The notes under the pieces were generated by a model. That model was not told the origin of the DNA. It did not search any database and saw only the letters and a list, made by a program, of their open reading frames with translations. A DNA stretch of 64,000 nt from JACMRP01 sp047302465 (GTDB lineage Bacteria > Bdellovibrionota > Bdellovibrionia > Bdellovibrionales > Bdellovibrionaceae). Shown one piece after another: positions 1-9,360 of this stretch. Within the stretch, counting starts at the first letter, position 1. Each line of letters opens with the position of its first letter. The stretch lies in the NCBI RefSeq assembly GCF_047302465.1, contig NZ_CP178621.1, positions 3,286,001 through 3,350,000 on the forward strand, written 5' to 3'. A program made the position numbers and the translations under genes.

Positions 1-226
1 ATTGTTTCCCCATAGTAATAATATGTACCTCCCACGTAATAGGTCCTCTAAGTGGCTGGCCCTGGGTGTTAAAAGGCTTCGCCGGGTCCTACCCGTTTAA
101 TTTATGAAGAATGGTTGTATAGGCCCGAATTCACTGAGTCAATGCGGAAAGTGAAGCCTCGCGTTGTGGGGAAGATTCCAAAGTCTTTCCTAGGGACTTC
201 ACAGCACTCAGGTAAACAACAGCCCT

Positions 227-1483
227 ATGAAGTTTTACATAAGCCTCTTAAGCCTGCTTTTGGGGTGTGGCCTTTGCCATGCTCGTACCTACCAACCCGA
301 AATACTCTCTGCACTCAAGTACTTAGAGAGTACTCAAGCAACCCGCTCTGGCGACTACGAACCCGGGCAATGGGCCACTGAGGTCACGGCGATACTGCTG
401 CCAAGCATGGTCGGCGTGGGAGCTTGGGGCAAACCCTACCCCGAAGCCACGATTTTTACGACGGCCAGTATTGTTGGCGTTTTACAGGAAATGCAGGACT
501 CCGACCCCACTTTACGCCAAATCGGCCCCATGGTGGAAAAGGCGATTGATGGCTTTGCACCTTTCTACATGGAGCCCTTCTTTAACTTTTATCCTCCACG
601 CAAAAGAAATGGCGCTTGGGTACGGGGGCCTCGATCGATGTTTTTGGCCCCTTACTTTCGGGGGCTCGCGCACATTCCTCCGGATGCAGATAGCACATCG
701 GTGACTTATTGGGTTCTGCGCGGCCCTGTGCCTGAAACGGTGGTGCAAACTTTCGCAAGAATTCGCGATGTCGATCGCAAGCCCCATTCCTACAACCGTC
801 GCTCCGGCAATGTGAACACCGGAGCTTTCATGACTTGGCTGATGGATGAAAAAGATCCGGACATGCCTCATCGTTTTTGGCAGCCCGAGCTGGGACCGCG
901 CATTCCCTTTGGCACTAATGACGTCGATTGCATTGTGAACGCCAACGTTTTGAAACTTCTGACCCGTATTCAGCGCGACGAAATTCCCGGCTACAAAGAG
1001 TCCTGTGAGTTTCTGAAAAAGTCCATTCGGCATTCCGAGTACGGGCGCTGCGGGATTTATTATCCCAATGACTTTATGCTGGCGATGAGTGTGGGTGAAC
1101 TCAAACAGATGAAAGCGTCTTGCACTGCCAGCGAAGAGCCCACGGTGCTTCGTTATTTACTCGAGACCCAATCCCAAGACGGTTCGTGGATGAATGCACC
1201 TCCGGCACGACCGGATCGCATTCAGGCAACGGTAGCCGCATTAAACTCTTTGCTACTTTTAGGAGATTCACAAAATTCGGTGCACCGAAAACGCGTTCAC
1301 AAAGCTGTGAATTATCTCTTAGCGCACTCACGCCGCAATCGTGATGGGCATTTGAATTGGCGAGGGCAGGTGTTCTTCTCAGCCGTTGCACAAGCACGAT
1401 TCTCTGTTGTCTGGAGATCCACACCCTACACCACGGCACTGGCAGCAATGGCCCTGCAGCGGGCCGAGAGGTTCTTAGACTAA
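227..1483 (+). CDS. Secreted protein with terpenoid-cyclase-like QW motif, function unknown
   Basis: A 418-residue protein with a hydrophobic signal peptide (about residues 1-19, ending near CHA), so probably exported. I do not recognise the full protein. Near residue 315 it has Q-S-Q-D-G-S-W, which resembles the QxxxGxW repeat of alpha/alpha-toroid proteins (squalene/prenyltransferase-type barrels), and alanine/leucine-rich helical stretches follow it. That suggests a toroid fold, not a known enzyme; no DxDD cyclase motif is visible. The start at 227 is chosen because it gives the signal peptide; the ribosome site in front is weak. Its last four bases overlap the end of the convergent nitroreductase gene. 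Confidence 0.75.
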   Translation: MKFYISLLSLLLGCGLCHARTYQPEILSALKYLESTQATRSGDYEPGQWATEVTAILLPSMVGVGAWGKPYPEATIFTTASIVGVLQEMQDSDPTLRQIGPMVEKAIDGFAPFYMEPFFNFYPPRKRNGAWVRGPRSMFLAPYFRGLAHIPPDADSTSVTYWVLRGPVPETVVQTFARIRDVDRKPHSYNRRSGNVNTGAFMTWLMDEKDPDMPHRFWQPELGPRIPFGTNDVDCIVNANVLKLLTRIQRDEIPGYKESCEFLKKSIRHSEYGRCGIYYPNDFMLAMSVGELKQMKASCTASEEPTVLRYLLETQSQDGSWMNAPPARPDRIQATVAALNSLLLLGDSQNSVHRKRVHKAVNYLLAHSRRNRDGHLNWRGQVFFSAVAQARFSVVWRSTPYTTALAAMALQRAERFLD

Positions 1484-2247
1484 ATCTTGTGAACGAAGTG
1501 CGTTTTCTCACCGCGAATGCGTGGGCCGTACACACCGTTGGGGGCTCGTTTGCCTGCACTAATCACCATGGTGACGGCACAGCTTCGCGGTAATCCTAAA
1601 AGTTTCTTCACGCGGACTTCATCGAAGCCTTCCATTGGACACGTGTCATAGCCTGCCGCGCGGAATGCCAGCATCAGGTTTTCACAAGCCAATGCCGTAG
1701 TTTTTGTCGCCCAAAGGATATTACCAGCTTTGCCGTAAGGTCCGCGCGGAATCACGCGGAAGAGTCCCAAGACATGGGCGACCAATGTTTTGAAAGGACC
1801 GAGAATATGCCCGGGTCCATTGCCATAAACGAAAGGCACCAACTTCTGATAGTAAGCCATCACACTCTTCGGAGGTGCCGGCTGCGTTTCAAAATAATCG
1901 AGATTAATTTTTTGCCCTAAAGGCCATCTATCGGGTCTTGCCACACAGACAATCAAAGTCGACGAGGTCCTGGCAGCGGGTTGATCCAGGCAATATTGCT
2001 GAAGTTTGCGGAGGTTCTCCGGAGACTTCACCCAGTAAAACTCCCAAGGCTGTAAATTAGAGGAATTTGGTGCAAGCAAGGCAATGTCCAAGCACTTCTC
2101 GACAACGTCATCTGGCACGGCTTCTTGAGTATAAACGCGCACAGAACGGCGGCTCTCGATCACTTTGGAAAACTCACCAAAGTTGCAATCAGCAGCCGAC
2201 TCTGAATAAGGCATATTTACGGGTTCTTTAAAAATACTATCGCTCAT
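1480..2247 (-). CDS. Nitroreductase-family FMN oxidoreductase
   Basis: A 255-residue member of the nitroreductase family, which binds FMN and reduces nitro groups, quinones or flavins with NAD(P)H. The family opening is present at about residues 30-40 (a double-arginine R-R-S-V-R segment), followed by A-P-N-S-S-N-L-Q-P-W, the usual FMN/substrate loop, and a C-terminal region with P-M-E-G-F-D-E. Length is a little above the usual 200-220 residues because of an insertion around residues 110-160. The start has a strong ribosome site (GGGAG) directly upstream. It is probably a cytoplasmic enzyme; the true substrate cannot be read from sequence. Confidence 0.88.
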   Translation of the reverse strand: MSDSIFKEPVNMPYSESAADCNFGEFSKVIESRRSVRVYTQEAVPDDVVEKCLDIALLAPNSSNLQPWEFYWVKSPENLRKLQQYCLDQPAARTSSTLIVCVARPDRWPLGQKINLDYFETQPAPPKSVMAYYQKLVPFVYGNGPGHILGPFKTLVAHVLGLFRVIPRGPYGKAGNILWATKTTALACENLMLAFRAAGYDTCPMEGFDEVRVKKLLGLPRSCAVTMVISAGKRAPNGVYGPRIRGEKTHFVHKI

Positions 2248-2291
2248 GGAGATCTCCCGCTAGCAACTCTAGCGGAAGTTGGTAGTGGTAG

Positions 2292-3026
2292 CTACTCTTT
2301 CGGGTTGTCTTCGACAATAATCAGAGTATTCCAAGATTCTTGAGTTTTGATCTTGCCGAACAAGCCTGTCTTGATAGAGCCGTCACGAGTGAAAACCGGC
2401 ACTTCGCCTTTGTCTTCGCTAAGGATCAAATCATAGACGATTTTGGCATTCTTCTCGGTCAAACGTACGCAACCGCCAGAAGCGCGTGTACCCAGTTCTT
2501 TGTAATGATCAGGCGTTGTTGCATGAGTCGCAATACCACCGATAAAGAACACAGAGTAGTTCATCCACGCTTGCCATGTATTAGAGAAGTATTTTTCGTA
2601 GGTTTTTGTCGGTGCAAACCAACCCACAGGAGTTGTTGAGAAATAACGACGGCCGCTTTTAGCAAGTTCGTCTTTTTCACGGCCCGTAGAAACCAAGAAC
2701 TGATAAACCAGCTCGCCACGATGATAGACTTTCATCGTTTGCGCGCTGGGGCCTTTTGTCGCTTTGTTCACAAGAATGACGACTGGAAAGTGCTGTGTAA
2801 GATCGATTTTCGCTAAACGATTGTGTTGCTCAAGACTCATCGGAGTCATGTTCAATTCAGGCGCAGAAACTTCCTCGGAAGGCTCTTCACTGAGACCAAG
2901 TTCTTCTGCAACTTCTTCAGGAGAAGCAACGTCCATCAGGGATTCTGGCTGTGAAGTTAGGTTTTTAGCCTCAGGAGCACAAGCGGTGATAGCAACAAGA
3001 GATAGAACAACAAGAAGAAAACGCAT
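2292..3026 (-). CDS. L,D-transpeptidase (YkuD) lipoprotein
   Basis: A 244-residue lipoprotein with a YkuD catalytic domain. The signal peptide ends in a lipobox (I-T-A-C, Cys16). An acidic low-complexity linker (residues 30-60) precedes the enzyme domain. The family signature is clear: His168 (A-T-H-A-T) and, 18 residues later, S-G-G-C-V-R-L with catalytic Cys186. These enzymes make 3-3 crosslinks in peptidoglycan or attach lipoproteins to it. A GGAGG site lies six bases before the ATG. In predatory bacteria such enzymes can also act on prey wall, but a lipobox argues for action in the cell's own envelope. Confidence 0.9.
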   Translation of the reverse strand: MRFLLVVLSLVAITACAPEAKNLTSQPESLMDVASPEEVAEELGLSEEPSEEVSAPELNMTPMSLEQHNRLAKIDLTQHFPVVILVNKATKGPSAQTMKVYHRGELVYQFLVSTGREKDELAKSGRRYFSTTPVGWFAPTKTYEKYFSNTWQAWMNYSVFFIGGIATHATTPDHYKELGTRASGGCVRLTEKNAKIVYDLILSEDKGEVPVFTRDGSIKTGLFGKIKTQESWNTLIIVEDNPKE

Positions 3027-3164
3027 AGAAAGCCTCCGTGGATGACCACGAGGAAAGCTAACTAGGCTTGTGAATTTCTTGCAACTTATTTGTGACGTTT
3101 CCGTCTAATTGATCATTCCGTTTTTGGAATGCGTTAATGGTGACAAAATGACTTAATGCCCGTC

Positions 3165-3821
3165 TTAGTTCAACTTCGTACGAACAAAGCTTTCCACCTT
3201 GTTCACCACTTCGTCCAAACCCATGTCCGTTGTGTCCACAACAAAGGCATTCTCTGGAACCTGCAAAGGAGCTGCTTTACGAGTAGAGTCTTGCTTGTCA
3301 CGTTGCTTTTGCGCTTCTTGGGTTTCGCCTTGATCCAAACCCAATTCTGCCGCACGACGAGCAGCACGGTGTTCGCTAGAAGCTGTTAGATAAATTTTTG
3401 CTTCGGCCTGTGGGAACACGACGGTACCACAATCACGGCCTTCGGCGACCAGACCTTGAGGACCAGCGCTGCAATTACGTTGCGCCTCAAGAAGAGCTTT
3501 ACGAACTTCAGGATAGTGGGAAATTTTGCTGGCAATATTACCGACATCTTCACGCCCGATATCATCAGTCACTTCTTCATTTTGGAAGAATACTTGAGTG
3601 CGGTTTGCACCCATGACAACTCTCCATTCAGAAGAATGAGCAAGCTCAGTCAACGCTTTTACATCGGAAATATCCATCTTCAAACGAAGAGCCGCATAGC
3701 CCAAACCACGATAAAATGCGCCTGTAGAAACCCACTGCCAACCAAGGCGATTTGCCAACTCACGGCTGACTGTAGATTTACCTGATGCTGCGGGTCCGTC
3801 GATTGTAATTACCATTCCCAT
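3165..3821 (-). CDS. cmk: Cytidylate kinase
   Basis: A 218-residue CMP/dCMP kinase. The P-loop G-P-A-A-S-G-K-S-T is at residues 9-17. The family motifs S-T-G-A-F-Y-R-G (CMP site), V-A-E-G-R-D-C-G-T-V-V-F-P and K-I-Y-L-T-A-S follow in order. It phosphorylates CMP and dCMP for nucleic-acid precursor supply in the cytoplasm. It lies 18 bases after hisC on the same strand and is probably cotranscribed with it. The start has an AGGA site five bases upstream; a second ATG two codons later is possible. Confidence 0.96.
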   Translation of the reverse strand: MGMVITIDGPAASGKSTVSRELANRLGWQWVSTGAFYRGLGYAALRLKMDISDVKALTELAHSSEWRVVMGANRTQVFFQNEEVTDDIGREDVGNIASKISHYPEVRKALLEAQRNCSAGPQGLVAEGRDCGTVVFPQAEAKIYLTASSEHRAARRAAELGLDQGETQEAQKQRDKQDSTRKAAPLQVPENAFVVDTTDMGLDEVVNKVESFVRTKLN

Positions 3822-3839
3822 TTCATTCCTAAATAATAT

Positions 3840-4961
3840 CTATTTCGCTTGTGGAATCGTTTTTAAAACTTCTTCCAACGCTGTCATTGCCGCTAGATTT
3901 TCCTCTTCAAGTCCTACGCTCAAACGCAAATGAGTCGCAAAGCCGTAGTTCTTGATAGGTCTCATGATAATCCCCTTACGTAACAAAGCTTCATTTACTT
4001 GAGCCGCATCACGAAGTGTATCGAACATCACGAAATTACCTTGGGATTCTATATAAGGCAGTCCCATTTTCTGTAACTTCTCGTAGAAGTAATCAAGTCC
4101 TTTCCACACAATCTGTTGCGATGCTGCAATGAATTCAGAATCCTGCAAAGCGGCAACAGCTGCGACTTGCGCTAAATCATTGACATTAAATGGTTTGCGC
4201 ACGCGATTAAAAATCTCGATAACTTCTGGTGGAGCCACCATGCCACCTAGACGCAATCCTGCCAAACCAAAGATTTTAGAAAAGGTACGAAGAGCGATCA
4301 CATTTTTGTACTTACGAATAAACTCATCGGCGTTTGCGTAATCCTTCGCGCGCACGAATTCATTGTAAGCTTCGTCAAAGACGATCAAAACGTCCTCTCT
4401 GTTTCCTAGACGGGACAGGAACGCTTCAACTTCCGCACGAGGTGCATAAGTACCAGTTGGATTGTTGGGATTCGCTATGAAAATCAAGCGGATCTTGGCT
4501 TCTGGATGAGCAAAGAAGTAGTCACCCATCGCTTTAAGATCAAATTTATAGTCCGAAGTATACGGAACAATATGCACTTTCGCGCGATTTGCCTGAGCAC
4601 TGATCTCGTAAGCCGAGAACGCCGATTGAGACGTCAAAACCCCGTCTCCGGGCTCACAATAGATGCGCACCAAGATATCGATCAACTCATCAGACCCATT
4701 CCCAAGTCCTAATTGTTGAACCGGGAAGTTCCACTTTTTAGAAAGAGTCTGCAAAAGGTCGTAGGCCGTTGGATCTGGATAACGATGTAATTGCTGTAAA
4801 AGATTCTTGATTGCAGCAATTGCCTTGGGACTTGGGCCGAGGGGATTTTCGTTGCTGGCTAGTTTAATAACTTTCGTAAGTCCGTATTCTCGCTGAGTTT
4901 CTGAGATTGGTTTCCCTGGTTTGTATGGAATCAGGCTGACAATTTCCGGTGAAACTTTCAC
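3840..4961 (-). CDS. hisC: Histidinol-phosphate aminotransferase
   Basis: A 373-residue fold-type I PLP aminotransferase of the HisC group, converting imidazole-acetol phosphate and glutamate to histidinol phosphate. Motifs seen: A-S-N-E-N-P-L-G-P near residue 35, N-P-N-N-P-T-G (164-170), F-D-E-A-Y (195-199) and the PLP lysine in S-K-I-F-G-L-A-G-L-R-L-G (Lys229). The start is GTG with a good AAGGGG site six bases upstream. No other his genes are in the window. HisC-like enzymes can also serve phenylalanine/tyrosine synthesis, and the placement before cmk fits a general amino-acid/nucleotide operon. Confidence 0.92.
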   Translation of the reverse strand: MKVSPEIVSLIPYKPGKPISETQREYGLTKVIKLASNENPLGPSPKAIAAIKNLLQQLHRYPDPTAYDLLQTLSKKWNFPVQQLGLGNGSDELIDILVRIYCEPGDGVLTSQSAFSAYEISAQANRAKVHIVPYTSDYKFDLKAMGDYFFAHPEAKIRLIFIANPNNPTGTYAPRAEVEAFLSRLGNREDVLIVFDEAYNEFVRAKDYANADEFIRKYKNVIALRTFSKIFGLAGLRLGGMVAPPEVIEIFNRVRKPFNVNDLAQVAAVAALQDSEFIAASQQIVWKGLDYFYEKLQKMGLPYIESQGNFVMFDTLRDAAQVNEALLRKGIIMRPIKNYGFATHLRLSVGLEEENLAAMTALEEVLKTIPQAK

Positions 4962-5064
4962 AGGGGGCCCCTTTCGGACTACCTTTTAAGGTTCGTTTTA
5001 GTTATATTGAACTTGAAATTTACAACTTAGCTTTAACAACAATTGCGCAGATATTCAAGGACCC

Positions 5065-6450
5065 ATGGCTCAAGCGGAAACGGATGTTATTCTATCTCTC
5101 TACGTAGGTGAATCTTTCGTAGAAGCTCACCTGTCCCATAATCAAAAATCAATTCACTTCAATCGTTGGTATTTAGGAAAAGAAGGCTTTAAAAGTGGCC
5201 TCCAAAAGTTTTTCCAAGAAGCTGGCGTGGCTCAAGTGCAAAAAGCCTATGTGGCTTCGCGCTTTGTCGAAAAAATCTTTGCCTATCGCCTGGGTGGTAG
5301 CGTTGCTACCTTGACCACAAAAGGTTTTGAAAACTGGCCGGGAATGCGTCAACCAACCAATCTAAAGGTAGGACCACTCTCTTCGGTCGATCTTTTGTTT
5401 GCTATCGACGAGCGTTGCAGTGCTGACGGCATCTTGGAAACAGAGCTTTCAGATGCAGAAGTGACAGAGACCCTTGAAAAACTCCGTCAAAAACAAGCAA
5501 AGCGTGTTTGTATTCACTTTTTGAACGCTTCTAAAAATCCGCATAATCAAAACAAGATGAAAGAAGCACTTCTGAAGGAAAACTTCGAAGTCTTCACTCC
5601 AACCGTGACTGCCGAAAATGCCGATGAAGTGTCCGAGTGGAGAAAAAACATTCTGAATGCTTCTCTCAGCGGAACTTTTGCCGAAGTCCAAGACGAACTC
5701 AATGAAGGATTGAAAGCTTTTCTGCCCGAAGGACAAAGAGCTTCTTTCTATGCAGCAGACGGCACTCTATTTGATCGCGAAAACCACCAACGCCTGAGTT
5801 CTCTTTGGGGAGCTTTCGGTATTTGGACTCAAGCGCTCAGAAAAAAACACGCGTCTGAAAAGTTTGATGTCCTTTATTTGGGCCTTGAACAGTTTAATTT
5901 GCTAAATCCGCTAAAACAAAACCAAGTGTGGAATAGTCCTTGGGGCGTGATTCATGCGCCGCAAGTTCAGAATCAGGTTTTGTCTTTGCAACCAACGACA
6001 TCCATCGAAATAGACGCTTGGGGCGAGCTTGCATTCTCTAAAAACGCTCTCGGCTACGAGCCAGGTCCTATGTTTATGGGGCGCGGGCAAGTTCCAACCT
6101 TCTTGGATTTGTGGTCAGAAAATACAGCTGATCTTAAAGGCGTCGCAGACCGACGCTCTCCTCAGGGGTTGCAAAAGTTTAAAAACCAGCTCTGGGCTTT
6201 GAATAAAACCTCGAATCAACAATACGACTCTGAGGCAAAACTTCTTACCAGTTTGCAAAATCTCGCAATGCAAAAGCTCGGTATGGAAATCACTCTCCGC
6301 GCTGAGAATAAGAAAATCTATTGCCTTGGCGCTTTAGCCCCGTTGTTTGTCAGCGAGCTTAAAAAACGTCTTCCTCAATTCCAACTGGAACTGCTTCCGG
6401 AAACTGAAACTTCTCTTTTGCTGAATCAGGGGTCCGCACATGTTATCTAG
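5065..6450 (+). CDS. Shortened hydantoinase/oxoprolinase A-like protein (HyuA-like)
   Basis: A 461-residue protein related to the ATP-dependent hydantoinase/oxoprolinase alpha family. Two regions show the link: V-A-T-L-T-T-K-G-F-E-N (about residues 90-100; the family has TTxGFxD) and G-Y-E-P-G-P-M-F-M-G-R-G (family PGPACYGRGG). The hallmark N-terminal D-T-G-G-T-F-T-D nucleotide motif is absent: the start reads D-V-I-L-S-L-Y-V-G-E. The glycine-rich GGGS motif is also gone, and the protein is far shorter than the usual 680 or so residues. It overlaps the next gene by 11 bases, so the two are translated together. Probably not a normal ATP-dependent hydantoinase. Confidence 0.7.
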   Translation: MAQAETDVILSLYVGESFVEAHLSHNQKSIHFNRWYLGKEGFKSGLQKFFQEAGVAQVQKAYVASRFVEKIFAYRLGGSVATLTTKGFENWPGMRQPTNLKVGPLSSVDLLFAIDERCSADGILETELSDAEVTETLEKLRQKQAKRVCIHFLNASKNPHNQNKMKEALLKENFEVFTPTVTAENADEVSEWRKNILNASLSGTFAEVQDELNEGLKAFLPEGQRASFYAADGTLFDRENHQRLSSLWGAFGIWTQALRKKHASEKFDVLYLGLEQFNLLNPLKQNQVWNSPWGVIHAPQVQNQVLSLQPTTSIEIDAWGELAFSKNALGYEPGPMFMGRGQVPTFLDLWSENTADLKGVADRRSPQGLQKFKNQLWALNKTSNQQYDSEAKLLTSLQNLAMQKLGMEITLRAENKKIYCLGALAPLFVSELKKRLPQFQLELLPETETSLLLNQGSAHVI

Positions 6451-7792
6451 CTGGATTTTCGAAGTTGTAGATCTTTATCTGAAGAACGAAAAAAGTGCGG
6501 CGCTAATTTCTCGCGAAGGCGATATCCTTCATGCGAAATCGGATCTTGGTTTTGAAGTCACCGGCTTCAAATACTTGACTGAAAACTCTCTGAAATACAT
6601 TTCTTTGAAGCCAGGTGAAATCCTCATCACCAATGACTCTTATAGTGGTGGCAGCTTTCTGCACCGTTATAGCTTCTTGATGCCACTGACTTCTGCGGAA
6701 GGCACTCACCCTGGGCTTCTTTTGTGCGTACGCCGCGAGTTTGCTCCGGGTCTGAATATCAGTGCGAAATTGGATGATGAAGGTTTGCGTATTCCGCCGA
6801 CTCCGATCTTCCAAGGCGGTCAATTGGTGACGCCAATTATTGAAGCCATGTCTATGCATCCGCTTTGCCCACAAGGCTTCAAAGCGTGGTTGCAAAATAC
6901 AGTGGCTGAATTGGGCGACCTTCACAAAAAGTGGATGGCTCTTGAGAAGAACTGCAAATTCTCACTCACCTCAAACGAAATTAAAAAATTCATCAGCTTC
7001 TCGCAAAAGTACTCTGCCGATAAAATTCAAGAGAAAGCCCAAGGCGAAAGCCGCGCGGAAGTACGTCTTGATAGCGGCGAAGTTTTGAAATTGCATTTAG
7101 AAGTTCATAATGGCCTGGTGAAAGCGGATTTCAGCGGCAGCAGCCCTGGATTTAAAACCCATCTTCCAGATCTTGCAACTTTCGGCGCCTGTTATGCTGC
7201 TTTGGCCAGCTTCTATGGTCTTACTTGCTTTAAAACCACTGGAAGCTTCTCGGTTCTGCAAGTGACGAAACCTTTGGGATGTTTTCTGAACGCCAAATAT
7301 CCATCGTCGACTCATCAGGGCTTCCATGTCGGCGTCGCCGCCGTCCAAATGGCAATGAATATGGCTTTGCACCAGATCGTGAAAAATACGAATCCCCTTT
7401 TTGCAGAGAACGACATCAAGATTGAAATGGCCTTTACTCAAGGCGGTCATTGGTTAAGCCACTGGTCTGCAAAAGCTTGCTGTGAAAGTGTTTCTGTTGA
7501 AAACATCGAAGCTAAGTATCCAGTGCAGATCTTGAAGATGGAAAAAACCCAAGAGAATATGCATTTCGCATTAGAGTTTAAAACTCTAGCCGCTTGTCAG
7601 ATTCGCTGGTTGACCGACTTCACTGTGAATACGATTCGTCCACCTCGTGGGATGAAAACACCAACGCCAACAAAGATTGAAAGCCTGAACGACAAAGGCG
7701 AATGGATCCCGCTTCCTTCTCAAGGCAGCACGGACCTATTGCCCGGCACGCGCCTGCGTGTAGATATTCACGGCTCATTCGCTCAGAATTAA
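6440..7792 (+). CDS. Hydantoinase B/oxoprolinase-like protein (HyuB-like)
   Basis: A 450-residue protein resembling hydantoinase/oxoprolinase subunit B. The best match is L-K-P-G-E-I-L-I-T-N-D-S-Y-S-G-G-S, at about residues 55-71, against the family pattern PGDVxxxNDPYxGGTH. The usual histidine of that motif is replaced by F-L-H a few residues on. Length is below the usual 520-580. It starts inside the end of its HyuA-like partner and is followed by a stem-loop facing ilvA. The pair is probably a heteromer acting on a cyclic amide or an unknown ligand, but the weakened motifs leave catalysis uncertain. Confidence 0.7.
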   Translation: MLSSWIFEVVDLYLKNEKSAALISREGDILHAKSDLGFEVTGFKYLTENSLKYISLKPGEILITNDSYSGGSFLHRYSFLMPLTSAEGTHPGLLLCVRREFAPGLNISAKLDDEGLRIPPTPIFQGGQLVTPIIEAMSMHPLCPQGFKAWLQNTVAELGDLHKKWMALEKNCKFSLTSNEIKKFISFSQKYSADKIQEKAQGESRAEVRLDSGEVLKLHLEVHNGLVKADFSGSSPGFKTHLPDLATFGACYAALASFYGLTCFKTTGSFSVLQVTKPLGCFLNAKYPSSTHQGFHVGVAAVQMAMNMALHQIVKNTNPLFAENDIKIEMAFTQGGHWLSHWSAKACCESVSVENIEAKYPVQILKMEKTQENMHFALEFKTLAACQIRWLTDFTVNTIRPPRGMKTPTPTKIESLNDKGEWIPLPSQGSTDLLPGTRLRVDIHGSFAQN

Positions 7793-7800
7793 TTCATGAT

Positions 7801-7828
7801 AAGAAGGGGAATCCCCCTTCTCTTATTT
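7801..7828. terminator. Stem-loop between convergent genes
   Basis: An eight-base-pair stem (7802-7809 with 7814-7821) with a four-base loop lies in the 34-base gap between the convergent hyuB-like and ilvA genes. T-rich sequence follows on the + strand. It could stop transcription in both directions. Confidence 0.55.
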
Positions 7829-9029
7829 ACAAGATTTTACCGCCAGCTGCGATCAGCGCCTGCTTGATCTTCTCGATGTGTTCTGGACTGCTGGTCTCTA
7901 GAACGAACTCGATTCTTGTTTCGCGCAAGAAGAGCCCCTGAGAGATACGATCGTGGTGCACCTCTAGGATATTTGCTTTTTGCTCTGCAATCGCTTTTGT
8001 CAGGCGGTTTAGATTTCCTGGAAGATCATCTACGACCACTGACAATTCAGCTAGTCTTCCGCGTTTAGTTTGACCTTTTTCGATGATCTTTGAAATGACG
8101 TTTAAGTCTACGTTGCCACCGCTCAAGATGATGCACGTTTTTTTACCTAGCTTCAGTTTGCGATTCATCGCTGCTGCCATTGCTGCTGCGCCTGAGCCTT
8201 CCGTCATGGTTTTTGCGCGTTCTAATAAGAACACAATTGCTTCTGCGAGCTCGTCATCCGTCACCGTGACAACTTCATCGACGTTTTTTGCAATGAAGCT
8301 ATCATAGACGATTTGGGATGGATGCTTAATCGCAATACCATCGGCAATTGTCGAGATTCTTTTTCTTGGCTCTGGCGATTGCTTATGAAAAAGCTGCGAC
8401 ATGCCTGGTGCTTGATCAGATTGTACACCGATGATTTTGATTTTGGGGTTGAGCGTTTTTAATGCCGTAGAAATACCACTGATCAGTCCACCGCCACCAA
8501 TGGGAATAATGACTGTATCAAGATCCGGTATTTGCTCGTGCAGCTCTAAGCCAATAGTGCCTTGGCCTGCAATGATGTGAGCATCTTCATAGGGATGAAC
8601 GAAAACATAACCTTCCGTTTTTTCTAAGTGACGAGCATGCTCGTAGGCATCGTCATAGATCTCGCCCTTTAAAATGACCTCCGCGCCATAGCCACGAGTC
8701 GCATTCACCTTTGTCAGTGGTGCGTTCTCGGGCATCACGATGGTGGCTTTCACTCCTGCCAACGCAGCACTCAAGGCAACCCCTTGTGCGTGATTGCCGG
8801 CAGAGCTTGCGACCACTCCGCGTTTTTTTTCTTCGTTAGTCAGATTAATGATTTTATTGTAGGCACCACGGATCTTGAAACTGCCCGTGCGCTGAGTATT
8901 TTCAAATTTAAGGTAAACATCAGAACCAAGAAGTCTGCTAGCACTTATCGAGTGATCCACTTCCGTTGTCTTAGAGATATTTTTTAACGTTTCACGCGCT
9001 TTGCGAATTTCCTCGATCGTGACTTTCAT
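7827..9029 (-). CDS. ilvA: Threonine ammonia-lyase with C-terminal ACT domain
   Basis: A 400-residue PLP enzyme that deaminates threonine to 2-oxobutanoate, the first step toward isoleucine or a catabolic route. Seen: T-G-S-F-K-I-R-G-A-Y-N-K with the PLP lysine, S-A-G-N-H-A-Q-G, the glycine loop P-I-G-G-G-G-L-I-S-G, and a C-terminal ACT-like region (about residues 325-400). One short ACT domain is typical of the catabolic/short form, not of E. coli IlvA. The ATG at 9029 is preferred; a GTG two codons upstream is also open. It follows a small zinc-ribbon gene by nine bases. Confidence 0.9.
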   Translation of the reverse strand: MKVTIEEIRKARETLKNISKTTEVDHSISASRLLGSDVYLKFENTQRTGSFKIRGAYNKIINLTNEEKKRGVVASSAGNHAQGVALSAALAGVKATIVMPENAPLTKVNATRGYGAEVILKGEIYDDAYEHARHLEKTEGYVFVHPYEDAHIIAGQGTIGLELHEQIPDLDTVIIPIGGGGLISGISTALKTLNPKIKIIGVQSDQAPGMSQLFHKQSPEPRKRISTIADGIAIKHPSQIVYDSFIAKNVDEVVTVTDDELAEAIVFLLERAKTMTEGSGAAAMAAAMNRKLKLGKKTCIILSGGNVDLNVISKIIEKGQTKRGRLAELSVVVDDLPGNLNRLTKAIAEQKANILEVHHDRISQGLFLRETRIEFVLETSSPEHIEKIKQALIAAGGKIL

Positions 9030-9038
9030 AAACACTTT

Positions 9039-9272
9039 CTACCAGTACGCCGTCAGTCCCCAAATCGGTGGATAGGATTTATAGGGAAGAATGGATTCCT
9101 CACTGGATTTCGACTCTTTTCGGAGGGGTAATCCCATGAAGATACTTTCATCGAAATAATGAAAGGGTGCAAGGTGCTTCCCACAACAAGTGCAGGTCGT
9201 AACCAATTGCCCAGAGGCTTCATTTGTAGTGCCGCAAACGTGACAACGTCTGTAATGTACTTTTGATTCCAT
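9039..9272 (-). CDS. Small zinc-ribbon protein
   Basis: A 77-residue protein with two cysteine knuckles, C-H-V-C at about residues 11-14 and C-T-C-C at about 27-30, which would bind one zinc ion. The tail is hydrophilic and ends P-P-I-W-G-L-T-A-Y-W. The frame stays open upstream to a TTG at 9359, but a strong GGAGGT site sits ten bases before the ATG at 9272, so I use that start. It heads a probable operon with ilvA. Function unknown; small zinc ribbons often bind nucleic acid or partner proteins. Confidence 0.72.
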   Translation of the reverse strand: MESKVHYRRCHVCGTTNEASGQLVTTCTCCGKHLAPFHYFDESIFMGLPLRKESKSSEESILPYKSYPPIWGLTAYW

Positions 9273-9360
9273 AGTGTTTTTGACCTCCACCTGATATTGC
9301 GCTTCAGACTTTGGTCTTGCAAGAATGGGGGCCCACTCTAAGTATTTGAAATCCCACAAA

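Noticed and set aside
115..381. An 88-codon + strand frame before the first gene
   Set aside because: Overlaps the start of the gene at 227 in another frame and shows no protein features.
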